Shown: positions 9,283 through 18,458, counted from the first letter of the stretch. The stretch is DNA of 64,000 bases from Pseudomonas prosekii (GCF_900105155.1 NZ_LT629762.1:5837501-5901500); one strand, 5' to 3'. The notes: generated by a model from the sequence alone, not told the origin. Numbers and translations: made by a program.

Positions 9283-10457
9283 GTAATATTCAAGCCAAGC
9301 TGCTGATCGTCGACGATTTGCCGGAGAACCTGTTGGCCCTTGAAGCGCTGATCAAGCGCGAAGACCGCACGGTCTACAAGGCGCTGTCGGCGGACGAAGC
9401 CTTGTCGCTGTTGCTGCAACACGAGTTCGCCATGGCCATTCTCGACGTGCAGATGCCGGGCATGAATGGCTTCGAGCTGGCCGAGCTGATGCGCGGCACC
9501 GAGAAAACCAAGAACATCCCGATTGTTTTCGTCAGCGCCGCCGGTCGCGAGCTCAATTACGCGTTCAAGGGCTACGAAAGCGGCGCCGTCGACTTCCTGC
9601 ACAAGCCGCTGGACATCCACGCGGTCAAAAGCAAGGTCAATGTGTTCGTCGATTTGTATCGCCAGAGCAAAGCGATGAAGCAACAGGTCGAAGCCCTGGA
9701 GCAGAGCCGCCGCGAGCAGGAAGCGTTACTCAAGCAGTTGCAGAACACCCAGAACGAGCTGGAGCAAGCGGTGCGTATGCGCGATGACTTCATGTCGATC
9801 GTCGCTCACGAAGTGCGTACGCCGCTCAACGGCCTGATCCTCGAAACCCAGTTGCGCAAAATGCACCTGGCCCGGGACAACGCTGCAGCGTTTACCCTCG
9901 ACAAGATGCACGCGATGGTCGACCGCGATGAGCGCCAGATCAAAAGCCTGATCCGTCTGATCGAGGACATGCTCGACGTGTCGCGGATTCGCACCGGCAA
10001 GCTGTCGATCCGACCGAGTCGTTTTGATCTGGTGAAGCTCGTCGATAACTTGCTGCAAAACTTCGCGCCGCAAGTCGATGCCGCCGAATCTTCCGTGGTG
10101 TTCACCGCCGAGGGCGCGGTGGAAGGCCATTGGGATGAGTTTCGCATCGAGCAAGTGATCTCCAATCTGCTGACCAACGCCCTGCGCTACGGCGGCAAGG
10201 GCCAGATCGACGTGCGCGTGTATTGCCACGGCAGCGAGGCGCGGGTCGAGGTTCAGGACCGTGGCATCGGCATCAGCGAAGAAAACCAGAAACGTATTTT
10301 CCTGCAGTTCGAGCGGGTTTCAGCCAAGACGGTGGTGGCTGGATTGGGGCTCGGATTGTTTATTTCAGAACAAATCGTAGCCGCCCATGGCGGATCCATC
10401 GTCGTCGAGAGCAAGATCAACGAAGGCGCCTTATTTCGCGTTTGTCTGCCGCTGTAG
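9276..10457 (+). CDS. receiver-histidine kinase fusion
   Basis: A 393-residue soluble kinase with an N-terminal receiver (1-125, acceptor D57 in AILDVQMPGMNG), a coiled-coil linker (about 130-168), HisKA with H178 in VAHEVRTPLNG, and HATPase with NLLTNALRYGG, DRGIGI and GLGLGLF. There is no membrane segment, so it is cytoplasmic and input probably arrives as phosphate on the receiver from another kinase. Its start overlaps cheB, so it belongs to the same operon. The most economical reading is that the hybrid kinase at 4338 or the CheB/CheR state feeds this protein; this is inference. Confidence 0.93.
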   Translation: MLSNIQAKLLIVDDLPENLLALEALIKREDRTVYKALSADEALSLLLQHEFAMAILDVQMPGMNGFELAELMRGTEKTKNIPIVFVSAAGRELNYAFKGYESGAVDFLHKPLDIHAVKSKVNVFVDLYRQSKAMKQQVEALEQSRREQEALLKQLQNTQNELEQAVRMRDDFMSIVAHEVRTPLNGLILETQLRKMHLARDNAAAFTLDKMHAMVDRDERQIKSLIRLIEDMLDVSRIRTGKLSIRPSRFDLVKLVDNLLQNFAPQVDAAESSVVFTAEGAVEGHWDEFRIEQVISNLLTNALRYGGKGQIDVRVYCHGSEARVEVQDRGIGISEENQKRIFLQFERVSAKTVVAGLGLGLFISEQIVAAHGGSIVVESKINEGALFRVCLPL

Positions 10458-10534
10458 GAAAACAGCCAGATAAACGCAACCTCTGAACGGCCCCACGGTC
10501 GTATCAGCAGCTATTGACCGAACAAAGGCTTCCC

Positions 10535-10912
10535 ATGAGTGAAGATGCGCAAGATGTAGTACTCATTGTCGAGGACGATCCCTCGATTTTGATGGTGTTG
10601 TCTGCCTATCTGTCGGGTGAGGGTTACCGGGTGCTGCAAGCCGAAAACGGTGAGCAGGCCTTCGAGATCCTTGCCAGCAAACCCCACCTGGACATGATGA
10701 TTACCGACTTCCGCCTGCCCGGTGGAATCTCTGGCGTGCAAATCGCCGAGCCTGCGGTGAAACTTCGACCGGAACTCAAAGTGATTTTCATCAGTGGTTA
10801 TCCGCAGGAAATCCGCGAAACCGACAGCCCGATCACGCGCAAGGCGCCGATTCTGGGCAAGCCGTTTGATCTGGATGTGTTGCAGGAATTGATGCAGGAC
10901 ATGTTGTCCTGA
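10535..10912 (+). CDS. single-domain response regulator
   Basis: A 125-residue receiver without an output domain: VLIVEDDPSI, acceptor Asp in MITDFRLPGGISG, and the lysine in ILGKPFDLDVL. The ATG at 10535 is preceded by AAAGG; a TTG seven codons upstream is open but less likely. It is the last gene of the kinase-cheR-cheB-kinase block, 77 bp after its neighbour, and is followed by a hairpin. It could be the shared phosphate acceptor of the two kinases or a CheY-like effector. Confidence 0.9.
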   Translation: MSEDAQDVVLIVEDDPSILMVLSAYLSGEGYRVLQAENGEQAFEILASKPHLDMMITDFRLPGGISGVQIAEPAVKLRPELKVIFISGYPQEIRETDSPITRKAPILGKPFDLDVLQELMQDMLS

Positions 10913-10930
10913 AGGTTGGCTCAACTGGGT

Positions 10931-10960
10931 GGCGAAGGCGCTTTTAAAGCAGCCTTCGCC
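10931..10960 (+). terminator. hairpin after signalling operon
   Basis: GGCGAAGGC and GCCTTCGCC pair as a 9-bp stem around a 12-base loop, 18 bases after the receiver stop codon. There is no T-run, so this may be a weak or factor-assisted terminator. Confidence 0.5.
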
Positions 10961-10993
10961 AGCAAGCTGTGTGCCTATGGCGGCTTTTTGCGT

Positions 10994-11060
10994 TCTGTAG
11001 GTGCGAGGCTTGCCCGCGCAAGCTTCTTTGAGTGGTTACTGCCGGCAACCCTCGCCGGCA
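10994..11060. repeat. REP fragment and hairpin between convergent operons
   Basis: GTAGGTGCGAGGCTTGCCCG matches the core of a common Pseudomonas REP. It is followed by GCCGGC-N7-GCCGGC (11041-11059), a hairpin just beyond the 3' end of the minus-strand hybrid kinase that may end its transcript. Confidence 0.45.
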
Positions 11061-11066
11061 TATTCT

Positions 11067-12737
11067 TCAGATTCGAATCATCTCGCGCACCTTGGCGGTC
11101 AGCAGATCGAAGGTGAACGGCTTGGTGATCATCTGCATGCCCGGGTCGAGGAAACCACCGCGCACTGCCGCGTGCTCGGCATATCCGGTAATGAACAACA
11201 CCTTGAGGTCGGGACGATATTGCCGACCGATTTCCGCCAGTTGCCGGCCATTCATGCCCGGTAGTCCGACGTCGCTGATCAGCAGATCAATGCGCTGGTC
11301 GGAATCAAGGATCGGCACCGCACTGTCGGCATCACCCGCCTCGACAAACGCGTAACCCAGCTCACTGAGCACGGCGCTGACCAACACCCGAACCGCCGGA
11401 TCGTCTTCGACAATCAGCACTGTTTCGCCATCGAGCGCGTAAGGCGCTTGCTCGATACTAACCAGCGCGTCCTGCACCAGATCATTGATATTTCGCGGCA
11501 GGTACAGGTTGACCGTGGTGCCTTTGCCGACTTCACTTTCGATCGTTACATGGCCGCGCGACTGCTTGCTGAAACCATAAATCATCGACAACCCAAGCCC
11601 GGTGCCCTGGCCAATCGGTTTAGTCGTGAAAAACGGATCGAACGCGCGGCTGATGGTGCTTTGCGGCATCCCGCAACCGGTGTCGGTGACGCTCAACACT
11701 ACGTAATCGCCCGGTTGCAGATTGCCGTGGGTTTCGGTGAAAGCCGCGTCGAGATGCTGGTTGAAGGTTTTCACCGTCAACTTGCCGCCGTCGGGCATTG
11801 CATCGCGGGCGTTCAACACCAGGTTGAGCAGGGCGCTCTCCAATTGATTCGGATCCGCCTCGGCGACCCAAAGCTTTTCGTTTAGCTGCATGTCGAGCTG
11901 AATGGTTTCGTTGATGCTGCGCTGCAGCAGCTCACCCATGGAGGTGACCAGGGCGTTCATTTCGACCGGTTTGGAGTCCAGCGACTGGCGACGCGAGAAG
12001 GCCAGCAAGCGGTGAGTCAAACCCGCCGCACGGTTGGCCGAGGTCACGCCCAGATCGATCAAGCCATCCAGATCTTCAGTGCGGCCCCGCGCCAAACGTC
12101 GGCGCAGCAACTCAAGGCTGCCGATGATGCCGGTGAGCATGTTGTTGAAGTCGTGGGCGATGCCGCCGGTCAATTGACCGACCGCTTCCATTTTCTGCGA
12201 TTGGCGCAACGCTTCTTCGTTATGCCGCAGCTGCGCGGTGCGCTCCTCGACTTGCTGTTCGAGGGTTTCGAGGGTGATTTGCAGTCGTTGTTCGCTTTGA
12301 CTGAGGTCGATCAACCGGTCCCTGGCTTCGTATTGTCGTCGGCGCCCGCGCAACGCGGTGGTTACCAGACTGATCAGGGTCACCGGGTGAAAAGGGCGTT
12401 CGAGGAAGGTCACGTTGCCGAGTTGCGGGCCAAGCCGCGACGCCGGATTCTGCTCCGGCCCGCCGTGGTGGGTGAGCAATACAATCGGTAGGTCGGACCA
12501 TGCCGGTTGTTGATCGATCAATTGCAACAAGCGCTCGAGATCAGCGCCGAGCAATGCTTCGGAAGAAATCAGCAGCATCCCGGCGCCGTCTTCCAGTTCC
12601 GCGCACAAGTCCGCGAGATCGCGGGCGATAACGCCCGAGAATCCCGCTTCGTTGAGCATCATCAGCGCAATCTGGCTATCGCGCCCCAGCGGCGCGAGGA
12701 TGATCGCGCGCTCGGACGTCGCGGCCATGACCGTCAC
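11067..12737 (-). CDS. hybrid kinase with N-terminal pseudo-receiver
   Basis: A 556-residue soluble kinase. Residues 1-130 look like a receiver fold, but the strand that should carry the acceptor Asp reads MLLISSEALLG, so it is a pseudo-receiver. A coiled coil (about 145-180) precedes the HisKA segment with H195 in GGIAHDFNNMLTG. The ATPase shows NLVLNARDAMPDGG, DTGCGM and GQGTGLGLS. A genuine receiver closes the protein (LLISDVGLPGMNG, TKPFTFD). The ATG overlaps the stop of the KaiC-like gene by 4 bases, so the two are co-translated and probably work together. A pseudo-receiver kinase beside a KaiC protein recalls CikA of cyanobacteria in layout, though this is not evidence of clock function. 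Confidence 0.93.
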   Translation of the reverse strand: MTVMAATSERAIILAPLGRDSQIALMMLNEAGFSGVIARDLADLCAELEDGAGMLLISSEALLGADLERLLQLIDQQPAWSDLPIVLLTHHGGPEQNPASRLGPQLGNVTFLERPFHPVTLISLVTTALRGRRRQYEARDRLIDLSQSEQRLQITLETLEQQVEERTAQLRHNEEALRQSQKMEAVGQLTGGIAHDFNNMLTGIIGSLELLRRRLARGRTEDLDGLIDLGVTSANRAAGLTHRLLAFSRRQSLDSKPVEMNALVTSMGELLQRSINETIQLDMQLNEKLWVAEADPNQLESALLNLVLNARDAMPDGGKLTVKTFNQHLDAAFTETHGNLQPGDYVVLSVTDTGCGMPQSTISRAFDPFFTTKPIGQGTGLGLSMIYGFSKQSRGHVTIESEVGKGTTVNLYLPRNINDLVQDALVSIEQAPYALDGETVLIVEDDPAVRVLVSAVLSELGYAFVEAGDADSAVPILDSDQRIDLLISDVGLPGMNGRQLAEIGRQYRPDLKVLFITGYAEHAAVRGGFLDPGMQMITKPFTFDLLTAKVREMIRI

Positions 12738-14251
12738 AGGTTGTCGTCCGCAAGCAACGGTTTGTTCGCGCCCATGTAGGTCGGTACGCCGCGCAATACG
12801 CCCTGGAAGGCGTCAAGCGGTTCGCCGATGGTCATGCCTTTGCCGCTGATCTGATATTCGCGGATGGTCGATTCGTGGCTGCCGGTACGTTTCTTGATGA
12901 TCGAAATCGCCCGGCGCACTTTGCCCAAAGCCTCGAAATAACGCAGCAGAATCACCGTGTCGGCCAGGTACGTGATGTCGACCGGTGCCTGCATGTCGCC
13001 GACCAGACCGTGCTGTGCGACGGTCATGAATGTCGCGGCGCCTCTGCGGTTGAGGTACAGCAGCAGTTCGTGCATGTGCAGCACCAGCGCGTTCTCTTCC
13101 GGCATCGCCGCTTGATAGCCGTTGATGCTGTCGATCACCACAGTCTTGATGTCGAGCTGATCGACGCAGCGACGTACCCGGTGCGAGAACTCGCCGGGCG
13201 ACAATTCGGCAGCGTCGACTTGCTCAATCAGCAGGTTGCCGGTGTTTTGCAGCGCCAGCAGGTCGATGCCCATGTTGTTCATGCGCTCGAACAGCAAGCC
13301 CAATTCTTCATCGAAGATAAACAACGCGGCTTTTTCACCACGGGCCACGGCAGCGGCGGCGAAGATCATTGAGATCAGCGATTTACCGGTACCGGCAGGG
13401 CCGAGGATCAGTGTGCTGGAGCCGGTTTCGATACCGCCGCCCAGCAACGCGTCCATTTCCCTGATGCCGCTGGACATCTGGGTTCGCACATATTTGCCAC
13501 GATGCTCGGCCGCCACCAGGCGCGGGAACACGTGGACGCCGTCGCCCATGATGGTGAAGTCGTGGAAACCGCCGCGGTATTTCTGGCCGCGATATTTGAC
13601 GATGCGGATCCGCCGGCGTTCAGCGCCGTAGTTCGGCGTCAGTTCTTCCAGGCGCACGACGCCGTGCGCGACGCTGTGCACGGTTTTGTCGAGGGATTCG
13701 GTGGTCAAGTCATCAAGCAGCAGCACGGTGGCGTCGTAGCGCACGAAGTAATGCTTGATGGCGAGGATCTGCCGGCGATAGCGCAACGAGCTTTGCGCCA
13801 GCAAGCGAATTTCAGAAAGGCTGTCGAGGACCACGCGGGTCGGTTTGACCCGTTCGACCACTTCGAAAATCTGCTTGGTGGCTTCACCCAGCTCAAGGTC
13901 CGAGGAATACAGCAGGCTTTGCTGGTGCTCGGCGTTGAGCAGGCTTTCGGGTGGGGTCAACTCGAATATGTGGATGTTCTCATCCAGTTCCCAACCGTGC
14001 GACAACGCGCCTTGGCGCAGTTCGCGTTCGGTCTCAGACAAGGTGATATACAACGAGCGCTCGCCGGCGCGGGATCCGGCAAGGAGAAAATGCAATGCGA
14101 CGGTGGTTTTGCCGGTTCCGGGCTCTCCCTCCAGCAAAAATACGTGTCCGCGTGACAATCCACCGGCCAGGATGTCATCCAGACCTTCGATGCCGGTGGC
14201 GGCTTTTGCACTGAACAACTCGTTAGATGTTGACAAAAAATGCCCTCTCAT
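12734..14251 (-). CDS. KaiC-like double RecA ATPase
   Basis: A 505-residue protein with two KaiC domains. Walker A motifs are GEPGTGKTT (42-50) and GPAGTGKS (284-291); Walker B strands are VVLDSLSEI (about 140) and VVIDSINGY (about 371). The CII catalytic Glu pair is present in FDEELG (315-316). Aligning ITYLADTVILL with the cyanobacterial phospho-loop puts T427 and Y428 where KaiC has S431 and T432, so the classical Ser-Thr phosphosite pair is altered. No kaiA or kaiB is nearby. The partner is the overlapping hybrid kinase. In non-cyanobacteria such proteins are linked to stress adaptation; the role here is not established. Confidence 0.92.
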   Translation of the reverse strand: MRGHFLSTSNELFSAKAATGIEGLDDILAGGLSRGHVFLLEGEPGTGKTTVALHFLLAGSRAGERSLYITLSETERELRQGALSHGWELDENIHIFELTPPESLLNAEHQQSLLYSSDLELGEATKQIFEVVERVKPTRVVLDSLSEIRLLAQSSLRYRRQILAIKHYFVRYDATVLLLDDLTTESLDKTVHSVAHGVVRLEELTPNYGAERRRIRIVKYRGQKYRGGFHDFTIMGDGVHVFPRLVAAEHRGKYVRTQMSSGIREMDALLGGGIETGSSTLILGPAGTGKSLISMIFAAAAVARGEKAALFIFDEELGLLFERMNNMGIDLLALQNTGNLLIEQVDAAELSPGEFSHRVRRCVDQLDIKTVVIDSINGYQAAMPEENALVLHMHELLLYLNRRGAATFMTVAQHGLVGDMQAPVDITYLADTVILLRYFEALGKVRRAISIIKKRTGSHESTIREYQISGKGMTIGEPLDAFQGVLRGVPTYMGANKPLLADDNL

Positions 14252-14402
14252 GACTAGGGGAAGCGAGGCAGCAGGCCTGAAGTGCCTGAATTGACTGCCT
14301 GATCACTTGACCTTTTGCCGTGAAGACGGTTCAACCTTTTTTTCACCCGAGCCATCGAATTGCCATTGAAGGCAATCTCTTACATTTTCAGCGCTCTTAC
14401 TT

Positions 14403-15458
14403 TTACAGGCCTTGTTGCAGCGCCGGATCGTCCGGGTTGAGCTGCTCGAGTTGCGCCAATAGAATCTGCACGTTCTGCAACTGGCCGCTTTCCTTCCAAT
14501 AGTTGATCAACAACACCCGCGCCTTGCGGTCGGCAGGGTGACGCTGGACGATTTCCTGAAGCTGTTTCTGCGCCGCTTCCAACTCGTCTTCGCCGTGCAA
14601 CGTAGTCGCCAGGTCATAGCGATAATCCTTGTTGTCCGGCTCCAGCTCGACTGCTTTGGAGAGCCCGAGCACGGCAAATTCGCTTTGTCCGTGATGCAGC
14701 AACCAGAGCCCGAGCGCGTGTTGCAGATAGGCGGAATCGGGCTGCGCTTGCAGTTGCCTGGCGAGTAATTGGCGGGCGGCATCGCTTTGGCCTTGCTTGT
14801 CCAACACTTCGATTTGCATCACCAGCGCCGGCAGGTTGCCCGCATCGAGCTGCAACGTGCGCTCCAACGCCTGTTGCGCCTCTTTCAATTCGGCGTTGTG
14901 CAGGTGCAAACGGGCCAATTGGTAGTGGGTATTGGCGCTTTCAGGTTGGCGTTTGAGCTCGCGCTCCCAGGCATCGATAGCTTGCTGCAACGGCCCGAAA
15001 TACAAACCGAGGTCATCCGGGGACAAACCCAGCAGCGCGTTGACGGCTGCCAGGCGCACGGTTTGATCATCGTCATCCAGGAGCGGCCCCAGCAACAAAC
15101 TGCGTTGCCGACTAGGCACTAGCCCCACGACACTTTTGATCGCGGCAACGCGCACATCCGCCGACTCGTTTTGCAGATCGGCGTCCGCCAGTTTCAGCGC
15201 TTGCGGGCTCGGGTAGTTCGGCAGTTCGACCAACAGCCAGATCCGCCGTTTGGCCGACAGGTCCGGCCGGTTCAGTTGCTGATACAGCACCCGCGCCGCG
15301 CCCGGTTGGCCGGTGCGCGCCTGGGTCAGCGCTTCGCTGTAACCGTGTTTGATCGCGGCCGGCAAGGTCGGCACGGTGCTGCGCTGGAAAAACCAGATGA
15401 GCAAAATGGCAAACAGCACGCAGAGGCTGATGATCAGATAGCGGCGGGACTTGGGCAT
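14403..15458 (-). CDS. membrane-anchored HEAT/TPR repeat protein
   Basis: A 351-residue protein with one N-terminal transmembrane anchor (about residues 7-24, YLIISLCVLFAILLIWFF). Residues about 65-145 carry two HEAT-like repeats with DVRVAAIKSVVGL and TVRLAAVNALLGL. From about 155 to the end are TPR repeats, for example ANTHYQLARLHLHNAELKEA and AYLQHALGLWLLHHGQSEFA. The rest probably faces the periplasm and serves as a protein-protein scaffold. It resembles CcmH/NrfG-type TPR proteins only in repeat content. No functional partner is visible; the neighbour upstream is a pseudogene. Confidence 0.85.
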   Translation of the reverse strand: MPKSRRYLIISLCVLFAILLIWFFQRSTVPTLPAAIKHGYSEALTQARTGQPGAARVLYQQLNRPDLSAKRRIWLLVELPNYPSPQALKLADADLQNESADVRVAAIKSVVGLVPSRQRSLLLGPLLDDDDQTVRLAAVNALLGLSPDDLGLYFGPLQQAIDAWERELKRQPESANTHYQLARLHLHNAELKEAQQALERTLQLDAGNLPALVMQIEVLDKQGQSDAARQLLARQLQAQPDSAYLQHALGLWLLHHGQSEFAVLGLSKAVELEPDNKDYRYDLATTLHGEDELEAAQKQLQEIVQRHPADRKARVLLINYWKESGQLQNVQILLAQLEQLNPDDPALQQGL

Positions 15459-15535
15459 GCAGGAATCCGGGGGCTGACGAGTTTTTGCAAAAGACGTCAG
15501 CTTCGGTCAGGCGCGGCGTTGAGTCAAACCCTGGC

Positions 15536-15910
15536 TCAGTTAAGGACGAATTGAACCTGGCTCAAGCTGACCAGTCGCGATTCCAGTTGGGTGTAGCGCC
15601 AGTCGCTGATGCGGCACAGCTCGGCGAGTTCCGAGCAGCGCGCGCCGATCCGTTGCAGCAGCGCGTCGGGGATGTTCGGGTGCTGAGCATCAATCGTGCG
15701 GAAACTCATGAAGATCGACAGTGACAAACCCAACAGGGTGAACGGCGTAGCGTTGACCTTGGAGAAGTACGCCGGGTGCCAGGTTTCGACCAGTACGATC
15801 ACCGAGGCGAGCAATGTCACCAACAGGCTGCGCAAGGCAATGCGCTTGGCGATTGAACCCTTGAGGGAAAACAGGATGCCGATCAGGTTCGGCTTGGGAC
15901 GTACGATCAT
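15536..15910 (-). pseudogene. bestrophin-family channel gene, internally deleted
   Basis: The first ~71 residues (MIVRPKPNLIGILFSL to LSLSIFMSFR) match the start of bacterial bestrophin-like proteins (E. coli YneE family, about 300 residues). Directly after MSFR, where the family continues with NNACYDRWW, the sequence jumps to a segment (RIGARCSELAELCRISDWRY, then TQLESRLVSLSQVQ) that matches the middle of the family, and it then stops. So most of the first half between these points and the whole C-terminal third are missing. Only one or two membrane helices remain. I read it as a deletion remnant that still has an open frame; a functional short protein is less likely. Confidence 0.75.
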
Positions 15911-16128
15911 TGGGCGGGGTATACCAAGTGAGGCTCACGCAGCGGTTCAAGCCTAGGAGCCCGACGGGTTCCTGTCCAATCGCTATGGCTGACAGGCCAA
16001 TCGAGCGGATCTATCGAGAAGGTATGACTGATCAGCGAATTTGCCTACAATCTCTGTCGAATTTGTAACCTGTCCAGGTCCGGAAGCAGTGACTACGCTT
16101 GCTGGAGATGACTCAAAGAGCGGCGCCC

Positions 16129-18264
16129 ATGCAACCCTTTCTGCAATATTTCAAGATGCTGCTCAATCCAGGCCAAGGTGGATTGCTGTTTGCCTTGAGA
16201 ACCATCATCGCTGCGCTGTTGACCTTGTACCTGGCGTTCCTCTTCGATCTTGACCAGCCGAAATGGTCGATCATGGCGGTGGTGATCGTCAGCCAGCCAT
16301 TGGGCGGCATGGCGTTGGCGCGCAGTTTTGGTCAGGTCATCGGCACCACGATGGGCGCGGTGGTCGCGGTGATCATCATGGCAATTTTTCCGCAGGCGCC
16401 GGTGCCGTTCATTATTACCCTGGCGTTGTGGCTGGCGCTGTGCACCGCTGGCGGCACCTTGTTGCGCTACACCAGTTCCCAGGCGTTTGTGCTTAGCGGC
16501 TACACCGCAGTAGTGGTGGGGCTGTTGGCGGTGCCCGATCAGGACGGCACGTTTCTGTTGGCCGTCACCCGCGTCACCGAAACCCTGTTGGCGGTCGCGT
16601 GCGTGTGTGTGGTCAGCCTGCTGACTGCACGCCCGGAAACCGTGGCGCGCAATTACTTCGCCAAGGTCGATCAGGTCATCAAGCTACTCGCGACCCACGC
16701 CGCCGCAGTGATTCGCACCGAAGAGAGCGAAGCCGATTTCCATCGTCGGCAGATGCAGTTACTCGGCGAGATCAGCGCGCTTGAAGGCCTGCGCCGACAT
16801 TTGTACTTCGATGCGCCCCGTTTGCGCAGCGCCAACGGCCTGGTGCAATTGCTCGGCAATCAATTGGTGTTGCTGACTTCACGGTTGACCGCGCTGCGCC
16901 ATCAACGCGAGTTGCTGGCCGAGCGCTGGCAGGGCGATTTGCCGGAAGAGATTGAACTGTTGCGCGCCGAAGAATTGATCTTTCTGGACGAGTTGGCCAC
17001 TCAGGGCCGCTCGTTATCGCCCGAATCCCGCAAGCGCTTTGTAGCGTTGCAGCAGCGCTTCGATAACCAAGCCTATAAAGCCGAGCAACTCACTGAAACC
17101 ATGTCCGCGACGTTGCGCTCGCTGGTTTGGGCGTTGCGCTGGGAACAGGCGCGGCTGCTGCAGCAACTGGAACAGATCCTCGAACTGAGTGACGCGATTC
17201 AGGACGGACGTGAAGCGAGTTGCGTGTTTCGCGGCCAGGAAAACCCGCTGCACCTGGACTTCACACTGGCAACGATGAACGCCGTTCGCGCCTTCACCGC
17301 GCTGGTGGTCGCCGGGCTGATCTGGATCGAAACCGGCTGGGACGGCGCGCGGGGCGGCATGATTCTGGTGGGCATTCTTTGCTCGCTGATGGCGACGTTC
17401 CCGCGCCCATTGCTGGCCGCACAAAGTTACGCGCGGGGTCTGGCGCTGGCGCTGGTCGCTTCGGCGTTTTATCTGTTCATGCTGGTGCCGATGGTCAGTG
17501 ATTTCGAGCTGTTGGCATTGCTGCTGGTGCCGTTGCTGTATGCGGTCGCGATTGGCCTGACCACCCCGGCCACCACCGGCACAGGGATCGGCCTCGGATT
17601 GTCGACGTTCCTGTTGCTGGGGCCGCAAAACACCGGCATCGGCCAGAACACCGCGATCCAGTGGTTCGAGTTTGCCGGCGCCTATATCAGCGCGACCGTG
17701 CTGGCCTTGAGTGTCTACGCGTTGATCTTCCCGTTCCGCCCGGTGTTGCGCATGCGCCGCTTGTTCAACGAAAACTGCGAGCAAGTGCACGCCTTGCTGA
17801 AAACGGCGCCTACAGATGAACAGCAATTCGCCTTCGAAAGCCGCATGGTCGATCGTCTGACCATGATGCTCGGGCTGCTGCCGGCGATTGAAGATCGTCA
17901 GTCCAGAGAACTGTTCGAGGTCGGGCTCGGTTGCATGGCGCTGGGCGTAGCGCTGAACCAGCTCCGGCAACAGGGGCAGGACAACAGCTTGCTCAGTGAT
18001 GACCAGCAAAACCGCTTGCTCTCTGCGGTGCGCGAAACCGGAAGATTGATTGCCCGGCGAACCGGTATCGACGTCGAGCAATTGCTCTCGCGCTTGCGCA
18101 CCTTGGGCGATGAACTGGATGACCTGCACCTGGATGTGCACGAACACTTGTGGTCAGTGTTCCGTATGCGCGTATCGCTTTTGATCGTGGTGGCGTTCCT
18201 GCAACGTTATCGCGACTACTTTGAAACTGCCGACCCTGAAGGAGTACCGGCTCTTGCCCATTGA
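16129..18264 (+). CDS. FUSC-family inner-membrane efflux protein (AaeB-like)
   Basis: A protein of about 711 residues with two sets of membrane helices (about 15-165 and 380-535) flanking cytoplasmic helical regions, the arrangement of fusaric acid resistance/AaeB pumps. It forms an operon with a DUF1656 protein (AaeX type) and an HlyD-like adaptor (AaeA type), a set that exports aromatic carboxylic acids in known cases. The start is uncertain: ATG at 16129 has AAAGAG at a good distance, while ATG 16108 and TTG 16099 are also in frame. No outer-membrane partner is encoded beside it; the substrate is unknown. Confidence 0.9.
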   Translation: MQPFLQYFKMLLNPGQGGLLFALRTIIAALLTLYLAFLFDLDQPKWSIMAVVIVSQPLGGMALARSFGQVIGTTMGAVVAVIIMAIFPQAPVPFIITLALWLALCTAGGTLLRYTSSQAFVLSGYTAVVVGLLAVPDQDGTFLLAVTRVTETLLAVACVCVVSLLTARPETVARNYFAKVDQVIKLLATHAAAVIRTEESEADFHRRQMQLLGEISALEGLRRHLYFDAPRLRSANGLVQLLGNQLVLLTSRLTALRHQRELLAERWQGDLPEEIELLRAEELIFLDELATQGRSLSPESRKRFVALQQRFDNQAYKAEQLTETMSATLRSLVWALRWEQARLLQQLEQILELSDAIQDGREASCVFRGQENPLHLDFTLATMNAVRAFTALVVAGLIWIETGWDGARGGMILVGILCSLMATFPRPLLAAQSYARGLALALVASAFYLFMLVPMVSDFELLALLLVPLLYAVAIGLTTPATTGTGIGLGLSTFLLLGPQNTGIGQNTAIQWFEFAGAYISATVLALSVYALIFPFRPVLRMRRLFNENCEQVHALLKTAPTDEQQFAFESRMVDRLTMMLGLLPAIEDRQSRELFEVGLGCMALGVALNQLRQQGQDNSLLSDDQQNRLLSAVRETGRLIARRTGIDVEQLLSRLRTLGDELDDLHLDVHEHLWSVFRMRVSLLIVVAFLQRYRDYFETADPEGVPALAH

Positions 18265-18454
18265 TCTGGAAATTGGCGGCGTCTATATCCCGCCGATCGC
18301 CCAGGCCCTGCTGTTGGCCTTGCCGATCTTTTTGCTGCTGGACTGGATACTCAGGCGCTTGGGCGTGCTGCGTTTTGTTTGGCATGAAGCGCTGTTCGAA
18401 GGCGCGTTGTACGCCTGCGTGTGCGCCTCGTTGATTCTGGTTATGGGAGCTTGA
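18254..18454 (+). CDS. DUF1656 small membrane protein (AaeX-like)
   Basis: A 66-residue protein with two hydrophobic helices (about 11-30 and 44-63) and the typical opening DLEIGGVYIPP of the DUF1656/YdhI family. I choose the TTG at 18254 because GAAGGAG ends 9 bases upstream; it overlaps the end of the FUSC gene. An upstream TTG at 18221 is possible. It sits between the pump and the adaptor, the conserved position for this family, and is presumed to be a subunit or assembly factor of the pump. Confidence 0.85.
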   Translation: MPIDLEIGGVYIPPIAQALLLALPIFLLLDWILRRLGVLRFVWHEALFEGALYACVCASLILVMGA

Positions 18455-18458
18455 AACC

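Noticed and set aside
16068..16098. CAGGTCCGGAAGCAG resembles the conserved core of 4.5S SRP RNA
   Set aside because: The bacterial core is GGTCCGGAAGGAAGCAGCC; four bases are missing here and no flanking arms pair into the SRP hairpin. It is probably chance.
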